The notes under the pieces are model-generated. The model was given only the letters and a program-made list of their open reading frames with translations, did no database searches and had not been told where the DNA came from. The position numbers and the translations under genes were made by a program. DNA of 64,000 nt from JAFDZO01 sp044226845 (GTDB lineage: Bacteria; Bacteroidota; Ignavibacteria; Tepidaquicellales; Tepidaquicellaceae): positions 62,001 through 126,000 of the forward strand of contig JBGAGG010000002.1 of NCBI GenBank assembly GCA_044226845.1, in the 5' to 3' direction. This document shows positions 20,802 through 29,061 of the stretch, in pieces (within the stretch, counting starts at the first letter, position 1; each line of letters begins with the position of its first letter).

Positions 20802-22103
20802 ATGAAAAAAATATTTTTTATAGCATTATATATATCCGTTTCAAATATAACTTTTGCGCAAAATGGCTGGGTTACTCAATATGTAAACTTTCTTGAGATT
20901 CTAGATTTTTGTATGGTTGATGCAAATGTAGGTTATGCGTGCGGCTCCAACGGAATGATTATAAAAACTACCAACGGCGGAGATAATTGGTCATACCAAT
21001 CATCACCCATATCCAACGGCTACTCGGAAATATTTTTTGCTGATGCAAATACGGGCTGGGCAGTCGGGAGCGGCACCATGTATGTAATTATTCATACAAC
21101 TAATGGCGGTACAAACTGGAGTATAAAATCAAGCGGAAGTTTTGCGAATTCTGTACATTGTCTTGGATATGCAATTAACACAAATACATTCTTTATGGGA
21201 TTTCGTTCTGCAGGCGCAGGTGCCTATGGCAGGCTAGCTAAATCTGATAACTCAGGTACAACTTTATATCTTTCGGCAAACATAAATAATAGTGATATAA
21301 AAAGTGTATCGTTTATAGATGATAATACAGGTTGGTTTGCTTCATATTATTTTACCGGTGCAATAGTTAAGAGAGGATACATAGCTAAAACAACAAACTG
21401 CGGAGCAGAATGGATTACTCAAAGAACAGATTCATCCTATTTAAAATGCATTAAGTTTGTTAATGCAATGACAGGTTTTGCGGTATCTTCAAATGATACA
21501 GGGGGAACACTTTTAAAAACAACCAATGGAGGAGTAAATTGGAATTTATCTCACTCAAAGGGCAGATTTTTCTCAGCCGTGGAGTTTGTTAATGAATCAA
21601 CAGGATGGGCAGGCGGATACTCAGCATTAGATTCAACATATTTATGTAAAACAACAAATTCCGGTGGTAATTGGACAGGTATAAAACTTGGTATTCAAAT
21701 AGACAACATAAAAAAAATAAAATTTTTAAATTCACTTACGGGTTGGGCATTGGGTTCAGATGCCGGGTATGATGGTGCAATATTCAAAACCACAAACGGA
21801 GGGAATACTTTCGTTAATACTTCCTCTACTTTAATTCCTGAGAGATTTTTATTAATGCAAAACTATCCCAATCCATTTAATCCTGTTACTAAAATTAAAT
21901 TTGCTCTGCCTCAGAAATCATTTATAAAAATTAACTTAATTGATTTAACCGGAAAAATTATTGCAGAACTTGTTAATGAAAATTTAAATGCCGGAAGTTA
22001 TGAGACGGAATTTAACGGCAGTAACTTATCAAGCGGAATTTATTATTACAGAATTGAAGCCGGAAATTTTGTAGAGACGAAGAAGATGATTTTGATAAAA
22101 TAA
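20802..22103 (+). CDS. Ycf48-like repeat protein with T9SS sorting domain
   Basis: A 433-residue exported protein with a signal peptide (cleavage near ITFAQ). It has about seven blades of the Ycf48/photosynthesis-assembly-like beta-propeller, shown by recurring KTTNGGDNW, HTTNGGTNW, KTTNGGVNW and KTTNSGGNW and by TGWAVGS-type strands. The last 85 residues are a T9SS type A sorting domain (NYPNPFNPVTKI, GKIIAELVNENL, SSGIYYYRIEAG, TKKMILIK). The fold is seen in secreted sialidase-like and stress-related proteins; no ligand can be inferred. It is a probable cell-surface protein. It is followed at once by a dispersed CCCCCTCCTT repeat. Confidence 0.88.
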   Translation: MKKIFFIALYISVSNITFAQNGWVTQYVNFLEILDFCMVDANVGYACGSNGMIIKTTNGGDNWSYQSSPISNGYSEIFFADANTGWAVGSGTMYVIIHTTNGGTNWSIKSSGSFANSVHCLGYAINTNTFFMGFRSAGAGAYGRLAKSDNSGTTLYLSANINNSDIKSVSFIDDNTGWFASYYFTGAIVKRGYIAKTTNCGAEWITQRTDSSYLKCIKFVNAMTGFAVSSNDTGGTLLKTTNGGVNWNLSHSKGRFFSAVEFVNESTGWAGGYSALDSTYLCKTTNSGGNWTGIKLGIQIDNIKKIKFLNSLTGWALGSDAGYDGAIFKTTNGGNTFVNTSSTLIPERFLLMQNYPNPFNPVTKIKFALPQKSFIKINLIDLTGKIIAELVNENLNAGSYETEFNGSNLSSGIYYYRIEAGNFVETKKMILIK

Positions 22104-22110
22104 TTTTTAT

Positions 22111-22151
22111 ACCGCCCCCTTAATCCCCCTCCTTCAAAAAGGAGGGGGAAA
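22111..22151. repeat. 40-bp dispersed repeat with CCCCCTCCTT hairpin, copy 2
   Basis: ACCGCCCCCTTAATCCCCC then TCCTTCAAAAAGGAGGGGGA, almost identical to 20485-20524. It follows the stop codon of the Ycf48-like gene by 7 bp and may act as a terminator-like hairpin. Confidence 0.8.
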
Positions 22152-22211
22152 TATGTGCGGAACAAAACCCCTTCCTTCTCCGTTAAATTTCCAAACATAA
22201 ACTCATCATTT

Positions 22212-22850
22212 ATGAATAGAAAATTTACCGCTTTTGCAGTTCTTACTATATTTCTTCTTCCGTCATTTATCTTCTCTCAGGCAAAGACTAATAACGACTT
22301 CGACCCGCGGCAGATAGCTTCCATCTACGGCGGACTTTCAACCATGAACAACTCCGATTTAAAACGAATTTACAATCCGTCCTATGCAGTCGGGCTGCAA
22401 TATGAATATCCCCTGAATAATTTTCTTCTTATTGGTGGAGATATGAACATGAGCGTATTTTCTCTTGATGAATCTAAATTGTATCCGGGTGAATCGGCTT
22501 CTTCACCTCTGCGCGTGTATGGATTTTCATCCTTCGTTAAATTTCAATCGCAGAGTCTTGCTGTAGAAAACTTCCAGCCGTTCGTAAAGCTCGGCGCGGG
22601 AGTGCATTACGGATTTAAAAAATATTATCCGCCGCGAAACTACTACAACAACTACTATTACGATGATTATTATTATGACGAGACTGAAACAAATATATTA
22701 TTTACCGGGTCGGCGGGAGTGAACTATCTGCTCGGCAGTGAAGCAATGCTATACTTCGAAGCAGCGTACAGAATGAACAACAATTACGATGCATATAACA
22801 AAGATAATCACACAATGAATTTTCTGATAGGGCTGGGGTTCAGGATTTAA
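22212..22850 (+). CDS. Outer-membrane beta-barrel protein, small
   Basis: The start is taken at the ATG giving MNRKFTAFAVLTIFLLPSF, which has a proper signal peptide (cleavage near IFSQ). An earlier in-frame GTG at 22155 would add 19 residues encoded next to a dispersed repeat and is unlikely. The mature 190 residues alternate hydrophobic and aromatic strands (IASIYGGLSTMN, AVGLQYEYPL, LLIGGDMNMSVF, FVKLGAGVHYGF) and end in FLIGLGFRI, as expected for an OmpA-like or OMP_b-brl barrel. A Tyr/Asn/Asp-rich loop (YPPRNYYNNYYYDDYYYDE region) is unusual and probably surface-exposed. Confidence 0.8.
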   Translation: MNRKFTAFAVLTIFLLPSFIFSQAKTNNDFDPRQIASIYGGLSTMNNSDLKRIYNPSYAVGLQYEYPLNNFLLIGGDMNMSVFSLDESKLYPGESASSPLRVYGFSSFVKFQSQSLAVENFQPFVKLGAGVHYGFKKYYPPRNYYNNYYYDDYYYDETETNILFTGSAGVNYLLGSEAMLYFEAAYRMNNNYDAYNKDNHTMNFLIGLGFRI

Positions 22851-22908
22851 AATTGATTCCCTCCCCTGCGAAGGGGAGCATAGGGAGGGGTCTTATAAAT
22901 GTAATTTA

Positions 22909-22949
22909 TGATACATCCCCCTATCCCCCTCTTTGTAAAGGAGGGGGGA
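22909..22949. repeat. 40-bp dispersed repeat with hairpin, diverged copy 3
   Basis: ATACATCCCCCTATCCCCCT then CTTTGTAAAGGAGGGGGGAG. It is preceded at 22857 by another CCCTCCCC/GGGGAG hairpin. It lies between convergent genes and may help terminate both. It is followed by several CATAACTCATAATT-type short repeats that reach the next gene. Confidence 0.65.
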
Positions 22950-22980
22950 GACATAACTCATAACTCATAATTCATAATTC

Positions 22981-25224
22981 TTAATTCCCAATCAGTTCTA
23001 TAGCCTTTTCAAGCAGTTCATCTTTTCCTTCTTTAAATCCTCTTATTGTTTGCTTCACCTCTATATCTGGAATAATTCCTACACGCTGTGTCTCTTTTCC
23101 CTCGGGTGTTAGAACGCCGATTCCCGATATCATAGTCTTTATTCCGCCGGGCAAATTTATTTCAGATACGTTTCCGTCTGCTCCTGCTGTTGTGCTGCCG
23201 ATGACTTTTGCATTCGGAGCAGTTCTCCATGCCATAGTATGATACTCTGCACTGCTTTGCGTCGTCTCGTTAACTATTATTATAATTTTTCCTTTATAAT
23301 AATTTGCATTTGTATCGCCTACATTCAATAAATCCGTAGTAGTAAACAAACCCGGATATTCAAGGCTTCCGGTTGTAAATTTTACAAATGGTGTTGGCAA
23401 AGGCATCAGATGTTTTCCCAGATCAAACAGCGGGAAATCGGAAGGATAGCTTCTGAAATCTATTACAATTCCCTTTGTATTTTTCAGCTTTTCCATGATG
23501 GAATTCACCGAGTCTCTTTTCAACGTGCCCGGATAAATATAGCCAATATTATTATCCAGCATCTTCCAGCTGCTTTTGTTCATTTCATCTTTATAGTATT
23601 TGTACAGGTCAAGATTTTCTTTTAGAAAACACTTTATATCCCTGCTTTCTTTTTTGCCGTCACGGATAAATTCTATTTCCATCGTCTCATTATCCGTTCT
23701 TAATAATCTGAATGCAAAGTCTCTTAACTGTGTTGGATAATTTGAGCCCGGCGTAAGAGGCAGCTGTTCCTTAATTATTTCGCTTACAGGTTTTCCGTCC
23801 ACTGAAATAATTTCATCACCGGTTCTAAAAGCGGTTTCAGTAAACTCATCATTTTTATTTATCAGAGTTAAAAATCCCGATACAACAGGTTTTTCTTCAA
23901 TAAATTTTATTTCCAGTGGAGCATGGTATTTTCCGCGCGACTCTTCTATAAATTTGTCACCCCATATATTCGCATGTGAGTCATGTATTTTCGCAATCAG
24001 CTTTAATGCATTCAGATGATATTGTACATCAGTTTTCCCTTTCACAAATTCGGGAATGGACTGCCTCAGCACTAAATTCCAGTCTTCATTTGCCAGATGT
24101 TTATTAGGGAAAAAATACTCAATCATGTTCCAGTATCTGAAAAGTGCAAGCAGCCTGTGCCCGTCATCTAATTTCACTCCACTGTAAGATGCTTCATTTT
24201 TGAACTTAGGGTTTCCTACAAATTCATATAAGCCTATATAATACGATGTATCAGGTCTCTTCGCATTATTTATTTCGATTAATTTTGAAATTAGTTCAGC
24301 GCTAAAATTATTTTCATCTTTTATCCAGTTTGTGTTCGGCATTATAGCAGCATTTTTTATATCGGTAATATTTTTACTGTTAGCTTCAGTTAAAGGTCCG
24401 AGCTTGTTTATCCATTCTATAAGGACGTTATCTCTTTCAGCATTTGATGATGAATTTATAATCTTAGGCATTACTCTGAACAGCTCATAGTCCCAGTTAA
24501 AATCTCCGTTTGCAATATTCGGGTGGTAATATTTCAGAAAGCCCCAGACTTTTCCCAGAGTGTATAAGTTATCTATGGATTTTTCGTTCAGCTCATTGAT
24601 GACAATATTTGAAGCGCCGTAAAACTCCCTGTCAGTCTGAGCTTTGTAAAATTTTGGAGGAAAAGTTTTTACTTCAGATATGTTTACTCCGTCAATTTGC
24701 AGATTAATATCATCAGCCCATACATAGCCTTTGCCGTTGGCAATCGCGCCGAAATAAATTATTTTTGCATCTTCATCTAAAGGCAGGTTAATTGAGTATT
24801 CTTTCCAGTCAATAGTACCGTTAATATTTCGCTGCTGCATATTATCGAATCTGATTGAGGTCTCTTTATTGTCAATTCTTAATATCAGACCTGCGCTTCC
24901 TTCAGTTACATTCTCAAGCTTCAGCTTGCCTGAAAGATGAACTATTTTCCCAGGGAAGTTAACGGGTACTGACTGAGCAATGCATCCGAAATCTTCAGTC
25001 TTCCTTTTTGCGTTTGGTTCAATTCTTATAGAGTACTTTCCGCCGGATTTATTTACTGAATCTAATTTTAAAGTATATCCGTTCGTTGACCAGCTGAACC
25101 AGTTTTGCGGAAGCTTTACTTTATTATCATATTTTTCAAAACCTAAATTATAATCTGTAGGAGTTTCCTGCGCAAAAACGTTTAAGGAAAAAAATAAAAC
25201 TATGATGATTAAAATTGATTTCAT
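22981..25224 (-). CDS. Large S41 family peptidase with PDZ-like and carbohydrate-binding-like domains
   Basis: A 747-residue exported protein with a signal peptide (cleavage near LNVFAQ). The first ~170 residues form a jelly-roll similar to carbohydrate-binding modules (IDWKEYSINLPL, KIIYFGAIANGKGYVWADDI). A helical region follows, then a PDZ-like segment near residues 465-490 (RTGDEIISVDGKPVSEII). The S41 domain has the nucleophile in TQSSAEYHT (Ser658) and GSTTAGADGNVSEI. Such proteins occur in Bacteroidota as periplasmic or surface peptidases. It is monocistronic and convergent with the barrel gene at 22212. Confidence 0.9.
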   Translation of the reverse strand: MKSILIIIVLFFSLNVFAQETPTDYNLGFEKYDNKVKLPQNWFSWSTNGYTLKLDSVNKSGGKYSIRIEPNAKRKTEDFGCIAQSVPVNFPGKIVHLSGKLKLENVTEGSAGLILRIDNKETSIRFDNMQQRNINGTIDWKEYSINLPLDEDAKIIYFGAIANGKGYVWADDINLQIDGVNISEVKTFPPKFYKAQTDREFYGASNIVINELNEKSIDNLYTLGKVWGFLKYYHPNIANGDFNWDYELFRVMPKIINSSSNAERDNVLIEWINKLGPLTEANSKNITDIKNAAIMPNTNWIKDENNFSAELISKLIEINNAKRPDTSYYIGLYEFVGNPKFKNEASYSGVKLDDGHRLLALFRYWNMIEYFFPNKHLANEDWNLVLRQSIPEFVKGKTDVQYHLNALKLIAKIHDSHANIWGDKFIEESRGKYHAPLEIKFIEEKPVVSGFLTLINKNDEFTETAFRTGDEIISVDGKPVSEIIKEQLPLTPGSNYPTQLRDFAFRLLRTDNETMEIEFIRDGKKESRDIKCFLKENLDLYKYYKDEMNKSSWKMLDNNIGYIYPGTLKRDSVNSIMEKLKNTKGIVIDFRSYPSDFPLFDLGKHLMPLPTPFVKFTTGSLEYPGLFTTTDLLNVGDTNANYYKGKIIIIVNETTQSSAEYHTMAWRTAPNAKVIGSTTAGADGNVSEINLPGGIKTMISGIGVLTPEGKETQRVGIIPDIEVKQTIRGFKEGKDELLEKAIELIGN

Positions 25225-25320
25225 ATGCTAGGGTTGATTTTCTTTAAGCTAATAAAATTAATTTTAATATAAAATATTGTTTTTATTAGTATAGTGAAGC
25301 ATACCTTGTCTTTCATTCTC

Positions 25321-25352
25321 ATTGCGAAGCTGCAAATCCCGATTTATCAGGG
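25321..25352. repeat. Dispersed repeat, copy 3
   Basis: GCGAAGCTGCAAATCCC then GATTTATCAGGG. It matches 19341-19369 with few differences. Confidence 0.6.
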
Positions 25353-25451
25353 CTCTGTTTCATGCATTAGTTGTTAATCTCATAGGCAATAAATGAGACT
25401 CCCTTAAAAAAATATTCATTATTAATTACTAATTATTAATTTACAAAATCA

Positions 25452-25500
25452 TGTCAATGCCATTCAGAAAAAATCTCCCTATTAGTACTAATAGGAACAA
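25452..25500 (+). promoter_or_regulatory. Conserved element with 18-bp palindrome, locus A
   Basis: TGTCAATGCCATTCAG then ATCTCCCTATTAGTACTAA. The core CCTATTAGTACTAATAGG (25478-25495) is a perfect 18-bp palindrome 146 bp before the HTH gene. A 45-bp homologous element lies at the same distance upstream of the paralogue at 47769-48488. It could be an operator, a replication/partition site or the end of a mobile unit. Confidence 0.7.
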
Positions 25501-25641
25501 CTGCCTGCAATTGATTTTTCTTTTTTTTTAATTTCCGCTGTTCCTTCATTGCTTATTAACATGGAGGAAATGCTTAAGTGATTTTAACTGCTGAAGCAAT
25601 TCATAACTCATAACTCATAACTAAAAAAAAGGAGCATCATC

Positions 25642-26463
25642 ATGTACAACATGAAGATAAAAATGAAATTTGTAAAACTTAAAGCCATGGGGCTGCCAAT
25701 GTATAAAATATCAGAAGAGCTTGGAGTTCACCGCTCCACTTTAACAATGTGGCATCAGGAACTTGCCCCGTATATTTTAATTGCCAAGCAGGATGCTATG
25801 GATGAAATGCTTTTTGAGAATGGACACAGCAAGCTCGACAGAGTCCAGATGTTATGCAATCAGCTGAACGGCTTGTATGCAATTCTTGATAAGAGACTGG
25901 AAGACAGCGATGAAAATGAAATCAGCATTAACAGAACTCTTAACCAGATTTACAAAATCACGAAGATTATCCATCTGGAAGCGAATGAAAAACAAATTGA
26001 AAGATTTATGCAGGGAAGCCGTATAAAGGTAAATATAAAAACAATGCATCCTGTTGGTGAAAATCCTGAAGAAGAAAACGACCCGCTTTTTGAAGAAGCG
26101 CCGATATGGATCACTGACGCCGAAAAGTTTGAAACTCATCAGCCTGAAAATGACTATGAGCAGTACTACGGCACAAACTTAGATAATGCAAAAGAAATTA
26201 CAAATGATGAATTCACATTAGATATTACATCAGAAATTTTTATGGAAGAGGACATTAACGAGAAAGATCCGGCAGTGCAGGAATTATTTAAGAATACAAT
26301 AGGAAGAAAACTGAGAGCGCAAAAAGAGGCTGAATTAGAAGAATCCGACAAAAATCCGACGACAAAAGAAAATGTCGAAAAAGAAAATGTCGAAAAAGAA
26401 AACGCTGAAAAAGAATATGCTAGAAAAGAAAAAAGGATAAATAGAAATGCCCCGCTAATATAA
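25642..26463 (+). CDS. Helix-turn-helix protein with charged repeat tail (paralogue A)
   Basis: A 273-residue protein. The N-terminal ~60 residues form a helix-turn-helix resembling phage terminase-small-subunit or transposase-type DNA-binding heads: KFVKLKAMGLPMYKISEEL followed by GVHRSTLTMW. A mid region (residues 70-130) with helices follows, then an acidic stretch. The Lys/Glu-rich tail carries tandem KENVEKENVEKENAEKE units encoded by 15-bp DNA repeats (about 26368-26420). A paralogue of 239 residues lies at 47769-48488 with the same head and the same kind of upstream palindromic element. A GGAG Shine-Dalgarno is well placed. Binding DNA is a reasonable inference; the biological role is unknown. 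Confidence 0.75.
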   Translation: MYNMKIKMKFVKLKAMGLPMYKISEELGVHRSTLTMWHQELAPYILIAKQDAMDEMLFENGHSKLDRVQMLCNQLNGLYAILDKRLEDSDENEISINRTLNQIYKITKIIHLEANEKQIERFMQGSRIKVNIKTMHPVGENPEEENDPLFEEAPIWITDAEKFETHQPENDYEQYYGTNLDNAKEITNDEFTLDITSEIFMEEDINEKDPAVQELFKNTIGRKLRAQKEAELEESDKNPTTKENVEKENVEKENAEKEYARKEKRINRNAPLI

Positions 26464-26507
26464 ATTAACAGGGCTTAAAAATTTGACTTAGAAAGTTTTA
26501 GAATAAA

Positions 26508-27062
26508 TTATCTTACATTCAGGATAAAATTATATTCGCCTTTCCATGGTTTACCTTCAGTTATATTTTCAGCTATCGATACTTTCCAGATACCTGACTC
26601 AGATAACGGGTAAGGGCGTAATACTTTTACTCCGAATGGACCATCAATTTTTCCTGAGGGACTTATTAATTCAGGTACATATAGTCTGACATCCGGATTT
26701 TTTTCGGGATCGGCAACCTTAATGCGGAAGAATAGATATTGATCTTTCTTTGCTTCAAATTCATAGATGATTTTCTTTTCCGAGCCATCTATAATTCCTG
26801 TAAGTGTGGTATCTATTGCGCCCGTAGTAGAATTTAGTTTTATTAACGACGCTTTATTATTAGTCTCGTTTTTTACTGTTTCTTTTTTTTCTTCAACAGT
26901 TTTAGTTGGTTCTTCTTTTTTTTCAGTTTGTGTAGGAACAGGAGTTGTATTTGTCTGTGGATTTGTTGGCTTATTCGTCGTTTCTGTTTTTTCGTCTTTT
27001 TTTGTGCAGCCTGTAAAATAAACAAGGCAGGATAGAAATAAAATGAATGAGATTTTTTTCAT
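26508..27062 (-). CDS. Lipoprotein with PPC-like C-terminal domain (copy 1)
   Basis: A 184-residue lipoprotein with the lipobox YFTGC (Cys at about residue 19). A long Lys/Thr/Glu/Pro-rich linker (residues 20-75) follows, rich in KTET and PTQTEKK. The C-terminal beta-rich domain contains TLTGIIDGSEKKIIYEFEAK, LISPSGKIDGPFG and GIWKVSIAENITEGKPW. This pattern resembles pre-peptidase C-terminal (PPC) domains that bind surfaces or sugars. Its neighbour at 27106-27663 is a paralogue with the same architecture, and the two lie 43 bp apart on the same strand. Probably outer-membrane anchored; ligand unknown. Confidence 0.8.
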   Translation of the reverse strand: MKKISFILFLSCLVYFTGCTKKDEKTETTNKPTNPQTNTTPVPTQTEKKEEPTKTVEEKKETVKNETNNKASLIKLNSTTGAIDTTLTGIIDGSEKKIIYEFEAKKDQYLFFRIKVADPEKNPDVRLYVPELISPSGKIDGPFGVKVLRPYPLSESGIWKVSIAENITEGKPWKGEYNFILNVR

Positions 27063-27105
27063 AGGTACGTGTAAATTAAAATGTGTTTATGTTAGTAGAT
27101 AATAA

Positions 27106-27663
27106 TTATTTGATGCTTATTAAGAGTTGGAACTCACCTTTCCAGGGATCTCCGGCCATCTGGTTTTCGCTCAGCACAATTTTCCAGTCGCCGTTTTCAG
27201 TTAGTTCGTATTGTGTTTTTGGACCAAACGGACCGTCTCCTTCACCTGAAGGACTTATGATTTGTGAAATTCTGATATTAGCATTCATATCAACGGACAT
27301 TACATTGGTAAAAAGCTTCTGTCCTTTTTTTGCTTCGACTACGTATGTAATGTGTTCACCAAAGCCGTTAATTTTACCGTTAAGTGTTACCTGCGTTGCA
27401 CCGGCAGGGAATTTTACACGGATAGCGCCGGATTTATCTCTGAGCTCATCTTTTTTTTCCGGCTCTTTGTTGTCCTTTTTTTGCTGTACTTTTTCTTCAG
27501 TTGAACCGTTTGCAGTAGGAGCTTTTTCAGTAATAGTAGAAGGTGATTGGGTTGTTGTTTCTGTTTTCTTTTCTGTTGTAGTTTCCGGCTTCTCTTCTTT
27601 TTTAGAGCAGCCCATAAGAATAAATGAAATAATAATTACAAAAATTGGTACAATCTTTTTCAT
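27106..27663 (-). CDS. Lipoprotein with PPC-like C-terminal domain (copy 2)
   Basis: A 185-residue lipoprotein with the lipobox ILMGC (Cys at about residue 19), then a Thr/Lys/Glu-rich linker. The C-terminal domain has VKFPAGATQVTLNGKING, then ITYVVEAKKGQKL, ISPSGEGDGPFG and NGDWKIVLSENQMAGDPW. It aligns along its whole length with the protein at 26508-27062. FPAGAT plus GQKL is typical of PPC-like domains. The pair points to a local gene duplication; different linker sequences show fast divergence outside the domain. Confidence 0.82.
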   Translation of the reverse strand: MKKIVPIFVIIISFILMGCSKKEEKPETTTEKKTETTTQSPSTITEKAPTANGSTEEKVQQKKDNKEPEKKDELRDKSGAIRVKFPAGATQVTLNGKINGFGEHITYVVEAKKGQKLFTNVMSVDMNANIRISQIISPSGEGDGPFGPKTQYELTENGDWKIVLSENQMAGDPWKGEFQLLISIK

Positions 27664-27756
27664 ATATTTTGGAGTTATTTGTCGAAGACATCAGTAATAT
27701 ACAAAAAATAGAAAAAGGTTTTTATTGCATATTCTTTCTTATGCTATTCTCTTATG

Positions 27757-28272
27757 CTATTCTTTTTCTTTTATTTTATCCCAGTCTAAATTTTCATCGA
27801 GGAAAGGGAAGTAGCGGTAGTTCATTGGTCTGTCCCGGCGGTTACGCGGCCAGTTTTCACCCGTTAGTATAAATTTTCCGGGCTTGAAAACAATTTTATC
27901 AATGCCAAGCATTGAGTGTAAAGGAGCAGTTGGATAATCAAATTCAATCCACATTACATCCTGGGCTATATCGTCTTCCATGCGTTCTATAATTATTGTT
28001 ATCTTGTATTCTTTTAATCGTGCGCCTCCGTTTACAAACAGGTAGTCATAACCAAAAGTTTGCGATGTATCTGAAGTTGGTTTTATCTGCTTGAATATTA
28101 CTGTTTTTTCCTTATCCTTGCTGAATGCTTTATGAGTTACTTTATAAAAATTTGTATCTGCAATCCGTGTTTCGTTCTCGTAAAGATTGAAGCCAAATTC
28201 ATAAAAGGGAAGCTGAGCTTTTGTGGTTTTGACTGTTATAAATAAAATAAAAAGCAGAATGATTTTTTTCAT
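27757..28272 (-). CDS. Secreted protein of unknown family (copy 1 of tandem pair)
   Basis: A 171-residue protein with a signal peptide (cleavage near TTKAQ). The mature part is beta-rich with FYEFGFNLYENETRIADTNF near the start and a C-terminal signature NRRDRPMNYRYFPFLDENLD that is shared almost unchanged with the next gene. No domain is recognised. It is probably periplasmic. It forms a same-strand tandem pair with 28289-28783 (16 bp gap). The conserved N-end and C-end motifs with a variable middle suggest a small lineage-specific family. Confidence 0.75.
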   Translation of the reverse strand: MKKIILLFILFITVKTTKAQLPFYEFGFNLYENETRIADTNFYKVTHKAFSKDKEKTVIFKQIKPTSDTSQTFGYDYLFVNGGARLKEYKITIIIERMEDDIAQDVMWIEFDYPTAPLHSMLGIDKIVFKPGKFILTGENWPRNRRDRPMNYRYFPFLDENLDWDKIKEKE

Positions 28273-28288
28273 AAGAAATTTATTAAAT

Positions 28289-28783
28289 TTATTGTCTTAT
28301 TTTTTCCCAGTCAAAGTTTTCATCAAGGAAAGGAAAGTAACGGTTATTCATCGGTCTGTCTCTGCGGTTATGAGGCCATTCGTTTTCTGTGATTTTGAAA
28401 GTGCCTTTTTTGAATTCAAGTTTGTCTATTCCCAGCATAGCCCATGCGGAAGATTTAGGATTATCTATTATAATTTTCATCGTGTCAGTTGTTTTTACTA
28501 TATTGATCTCGGTAATGAACTCAAACAGCAAACCCCCGGTTGCCAAATACCGGTAATCATAGCCAAAGTTTTTAGCCGTATCACCGGGGAAAATTTGTTT
28601 GCTTAGATAAATTGTGTCGGGATTTTCGCGCTCGAATATATTGACTGTTATTTCGAATTTTCGCGAGTCGGTAATCCGCTCGCCGTTATCATAAACGTTG
28701 AAGATAAATTCAAAAAATTCAAGCTGTGCATTTGCAGATTTAAAACAAACGAGAAGGATAAAAAGAAGAAGCAATTTTTTCAT
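28289..28783 (-). CDS. Secreted protein of unknown family (copy 2 of tandem pair)
   Basis: A 164-residue paralogue of the preceding protein with a signal peptide (SANAQ). Matching motifs are FFEFIFNVYDNGERITDS, FGYDYRYLATGGLLFEF, MLGIDKLEFKKGTFKI and NRRDRPMNNRYFPFLDENFD. The matching GIDK-then-K.GKF pattern before the last motif confirms the relation. Function unknown. Confidence 0.75.
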   Translation of the reverse strand: MKKLLLLFILLVCFKSANAQLEFFEFIFNVYDNGERITDSRKFEITVNIFERENPDTIYLSKQIFPGDTAKNFGYDYRYLATGGLLFEFITEINIVKTTDTMKIIIDNPKSSAWAMLGIDKLEFKKGTFKITENEWPHNRRDRPMNNRYFPFLDENFDWEKIRQ

Positions 28784-28842
28784 GAAGTTAATTTTGAAGT
28801 TTTAGTTTTTACTTAAAAAAATAACAATTGTTCCTTCTGATT

Positions 28843-28974
28843 AACCACAGAGAACACAGAGTTTTACTCAGAGCACACATAGACATTTTATTGTGGAATT
28901 ACAGTAAATAATCTAGTTAAACATATAATAATACTCTGTGGTCTTTGTGATTAACCTCTGTGTTCTCTGTGGTT
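28843..28974. repeat. 19-bp perfect inverted repeat in a 278-bp intergenic region
   Basis: AACCACAGAGAACACAGAG at 28843-28861 and CTCTGTGTTCTCTGTGGTT at 28956-28974 are exact reverse complements, 94 bp apart. A further partial CTCTGTGGT copy lies at 28934. The motif is of the kind found as dispersed intergenic repeats. It may fold as a long hairpin in RNA. Confidence 0.7.
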
Positions 28975-29061
28975 AGATATAAGTCTGCGGATAAGGAATT
29001 TTCTTTCATTAATGGAGATTTATATGTAATATTAAGAGTATTTTATAAAACAAACAAATAA

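Larger units (their letters stand above)
25225..25641. other. Gene-free interval upstream of the first HTH gene
   Basis: This 417-bp interval contains a dispersed repeat (25321-25352), the conserved palindromic element shared with the second HTH locus (25452-25500), and a short CATAACTCATAACT repeat at about 25603-25620. A GGAG sequence at 25631 lies 7 bp before the ATG. Confidence 0.65.

Noticed and set aside
22155..22211. GTG start for the barrel protein
   Set aside because: The extra 19 residues derive partly from the flank of a dispersed repeat and would hide the signal peptide.
25642..26463. Phage or transposon terminase gene
   Set aside because: The HTH head is similar, but there is no large subunit, capsid gene or transposase nearby, so this label was not used.
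27083..27697. 204-residue forward open frame opposite the second PPC-like lipoprotein
   Set aside because: Mirror of the lipoprotein gene; the reverse frame has a lipobox and a paralogue and is therefore the real gene.
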